Part shown: in pieces, positions 51,593 to 52,850 of the stretch
Numbering within the stretch: position 1 is the stretch's first letter
Layout of the letters: each line of letters begins with the position of its first letter
Assembly: GCF_025356155.1 (NCBI RefSeq)
Contig: NZ_JANXUQ010000290.1
Span: 1 to 52,850, forward strand
Source of the DNA: Rhodoferax sp.
GTDB taxonomy: Bacteria > Pseudomonadota > Gammaproteobacteria > Burkholderiales > Burkholderiaceae_C
Length of the DNA: 52,850 nucleotides
Direction of reading: 5' to 3'
Notes under the pieces: generated by a model
The model's database searches: none
Seen by the model: the letters and a program-made list of their open reading frames with translations, nothing else
What the model was told of the DNA's origin: nothing
Program-made: the position numbers and the translations under genes

Positions 51593-52489
51593 TTAGTGCT
51601 GCATGCCCCAGCGATGGATGGTGCGCTTTTCGATGGTTGCAAAAATGAAGTTTTCAACAAACAAGCCGATCAGGATCACAAAGAACAGTCCGGCGAATAC
51701 GTTCGCAGTCTCCAGCTGGTTGCGATTCTCGAAGATGTACCAACCCAGGCCACCGCTACCGGAGGACACGCCAAACACCAACTCCGCAGCAATCAGCGTG
51801 CGCCATGCAAAAGCCCAACCAACCTTGAGTCCTGTCAGGATGCTCGGGAACGCGGCTGGAATCAAAATGGAACCCACCAGAGAAAAACCGCTGAGGCCAT
51901 AGTTCTGACCGACCATGCGAAGTGTCTTCGACACTGAGCGAAAGCCTGCATGGGTATTCAGTGCGACGGCCCAGAGCACGGAGTGCACCAGCACAAAAAT
52001 GATGCTGTTGGTTCCCAGCCCGAACCAGATCAGCGCCAGCGGCAACAACGCAATGGCGGGCAACGGGTTGAACATGGACGTCAGTGTTTCCAGCAGGTCA
52101 GTACCGATACGTGAGCTGATGGCAACGGTTGTCAGCAAGGCCGCCAAGGCGATGCCAAGACCGTACCCAATCAGCAGTGTTTGCAACGATGACCCGGCTC
52201 GCTGCGGTAGTACGCCGCTGGCTATGTCGGACCAAAATGCACGCAGGGTTTCGGTGAAGCTGGGAAATAGCAAAGGGTTGTTCAACCAACGGCCATAGAT
52301 TTCCCAGATCACGGCCAGCGCAATCAGAATCACCGTTTTTCGCAGCCAGGCGTGACCGTAGAAGGTCTCAAAAATGGACAGGGGCCGCAGCAGTTGGGCC
52401 GCTTCCTCGACCTGGGTGTTCCGAACGATTTCGGGGCGTACAAATGGCTCCATGTGAGCGAGGCTTGTGTTCAGGGTTTTCATGTCCAT
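51593..52489 (-). CDS. ABC transporter permease (SsuC/TauC-like)
   Basis: This 298-aa permease has six or so membrane helices and a typical EAA-loop region (SKTLRMVGQNYGLSGFSLVGSI cut short here as ...LVG, then PAAFPSILTGLKVGWAFAW). About 50 N-terminal residues precede the first helix. It partners the ATPase gene, which ends 2 nt before its start, and the binding protein gene 38 bp downstream. Confidence 0.9.
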   Translation of the reverse strand: MDMKTLNTSLAHMEPFVRPEIVRNTQVEEAAQLLRPLSIFETFYGHAWLRKTVILIALAVIWEIYGRWLNNPLLFPSFTETLRAFWSDIASGVLPQRAGSSLQTLLIGYGLGIALAALLTTVAISSRIGTDLLETLTSMFNPLPAIALLPLALIWFGLGTNSIIFVLVHSVLWAVALNTHAGFRSVSKTLRMVGQNYGLSGFSLVGSILIPAAFPSILTGLKVGWAFAWRTLIAAELVFGVSSGSGGLGWYIFENRNQLETANVFAGLFFVILIGLFVENFIFATIEKRTIHRWGMQH

Positions 52490-52491
52490 CC

Positions 52492-52850
52492 TCAGTGTGC
52501 AAACAGCATGTCGTTGATGCGTTTTTCAAGTTGCGCCTGGCTGGCGGTTCCCATTTCTTCCACGGGGACACTGTTCAGTTCCGCCTTCACCTGCCCTGGG
52601 TGGGGAGATAGCAAAAGAATGCGATTGCCAATACGTATGGCTTCCTCAATCGAATGGGTGACGAACAGCACGGTGAAGCGGGTGTCCTCCCACAAGCGCA
52701 TCAGTTCATCCTGCATCTTGCGGCGGGTTAACGCATCCAGCGCTGCAAAGGGCTCGTCCATCAACAGAACATCAGGTTCCATGGCCATGCCCCGCGCAAT
52801 GGATACCCGCTGCTTCATTCCGCCGGACAGCATATGGGGATAGCTGTCGA
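52492..52850 (-). CDS. ABC transporter ATP-binding protein, 5' end outside the window
   Basis: Only the C-terminal 118 residues are present. They start within DSYPHMLSGGMKQRV (signature motif) and include Walker B VLLMDEPFAALDALT and switch His FVTHSIEEAI, as in SsuB/TauB/NrtD-type ATPases. Walker A lies beyond the window edge. It is the first visible gene of the uptake operon that continues with permease and binding protein. Confidence 0.9.
   Translation of the reverse strand, partial: DSYPHMLSGGMKQRVSIARGMAMEPDVLLMDEPFAALDALTRRKMQDELMRLWEDTRFTVLFVTHSIEEAIRIGNRILLLSPHPGQVKAELNSVPVEEMGTASQAQLEKRINDMLFAH

Noticed and set aside
1-52850. tRNA genes, rRNA genes and CRISPR arrays
   Set aside because: No T-loop-containing cloverleaf, rRNA stretch or regularly spaced repeat array was found on reading through both strands.

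Overview
The window looks like a piece of chromosome from a betaproteobacterium of the Comamonadaceae (Rhodoferax/Polaromonas/Acidovorax-like). This rests on generally high GC, a PEP-CTERM sorting tail at 24071-24253, tamAB, gluQ, trmB, fpr and DinG-type genes with Comamonadaceae-like protein sequences, and dispersed palindromic repeats. I see no tRNA, rRNA or CRISPR array. The left edge starts in a 16-C homopolymer and the right edge cuts an ABC-transporter ATPase gene.

The left end (205-5971) is an accessory island: an HlyD-type adaptor, a C39-peptidase ABC exporter, and, 74 bp after the exporter, a 52-codon gene (3787-3945) with a canonical double-glycine leader (MQEMTMMEIEEVSGG) and a 37-residue two-cysteine core. 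A perfect 11-bp hairpin and an AT-rich gene for a secreted ClpP-fold (COG3904-like) serine protease follow, and an IS630-family element closes the island. I read this as a secreted-peptide (microcin/bacteriocin or signal) system with no recognisable immunity gene. It is the best candidate here for an undescribed system.

From 6.2 to 29.7 kb the content is mostly ordinary: a flavodoxin-like quinone reductase and a pirin diverging from a LysR gene; a renalase-like oxidoreductase and gluQ; a secreted TAP-like peptidase with a NatAB-type ABC exporter; a hybrid histidine kinase with a LuxR-type regulator; a glutaminyl cyclase; tamAB; a decayed PEP-CTERM gene; a soluble histidine kinase with a charged coiled-coil N-terminus; TehA with a secreted helical protein; and an AhpD-like protein with a ChrR-like cupin, diverging from a second LysR gene.

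The 30.4-41.3 kb region holds the methionine-catabolism locus mdeR / mdeA-mdeB (Lrp regulator, methionine gamma-lyase, 2-oxobutyrate dehydrogenase E1). Downstream of it are a three-gene block of unrecognised secreted or membrane proteins (31554-36285) and, beyond that, rearranged fossil fragments of an aceE/mdeB-like gene (about 30390-30690). The right end carries trmB, a RluA-family gene behind a 30-bp near-perfect inverted repeat, an acyl-CoA synthetase, a DinG-like helicase, a lipoprotein, a PfkB adenosine-kinase-like gene, fpr and a sulfonate/nitrate/taurine-type ABC uptake operon.

One pattern runs across regions. A dispersed element of about 50 bp (core GCCGCTAGCCCTCGT plus a GCTAn...nTAGC hairpin) occurs at five places. 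Three copies lie in frame inside conserved genes (gluQ, trmB, mdeB), in different reading frames and both orientations, where they add extra residues. This resembles the palindromic coding insertions known from Rickettsia.
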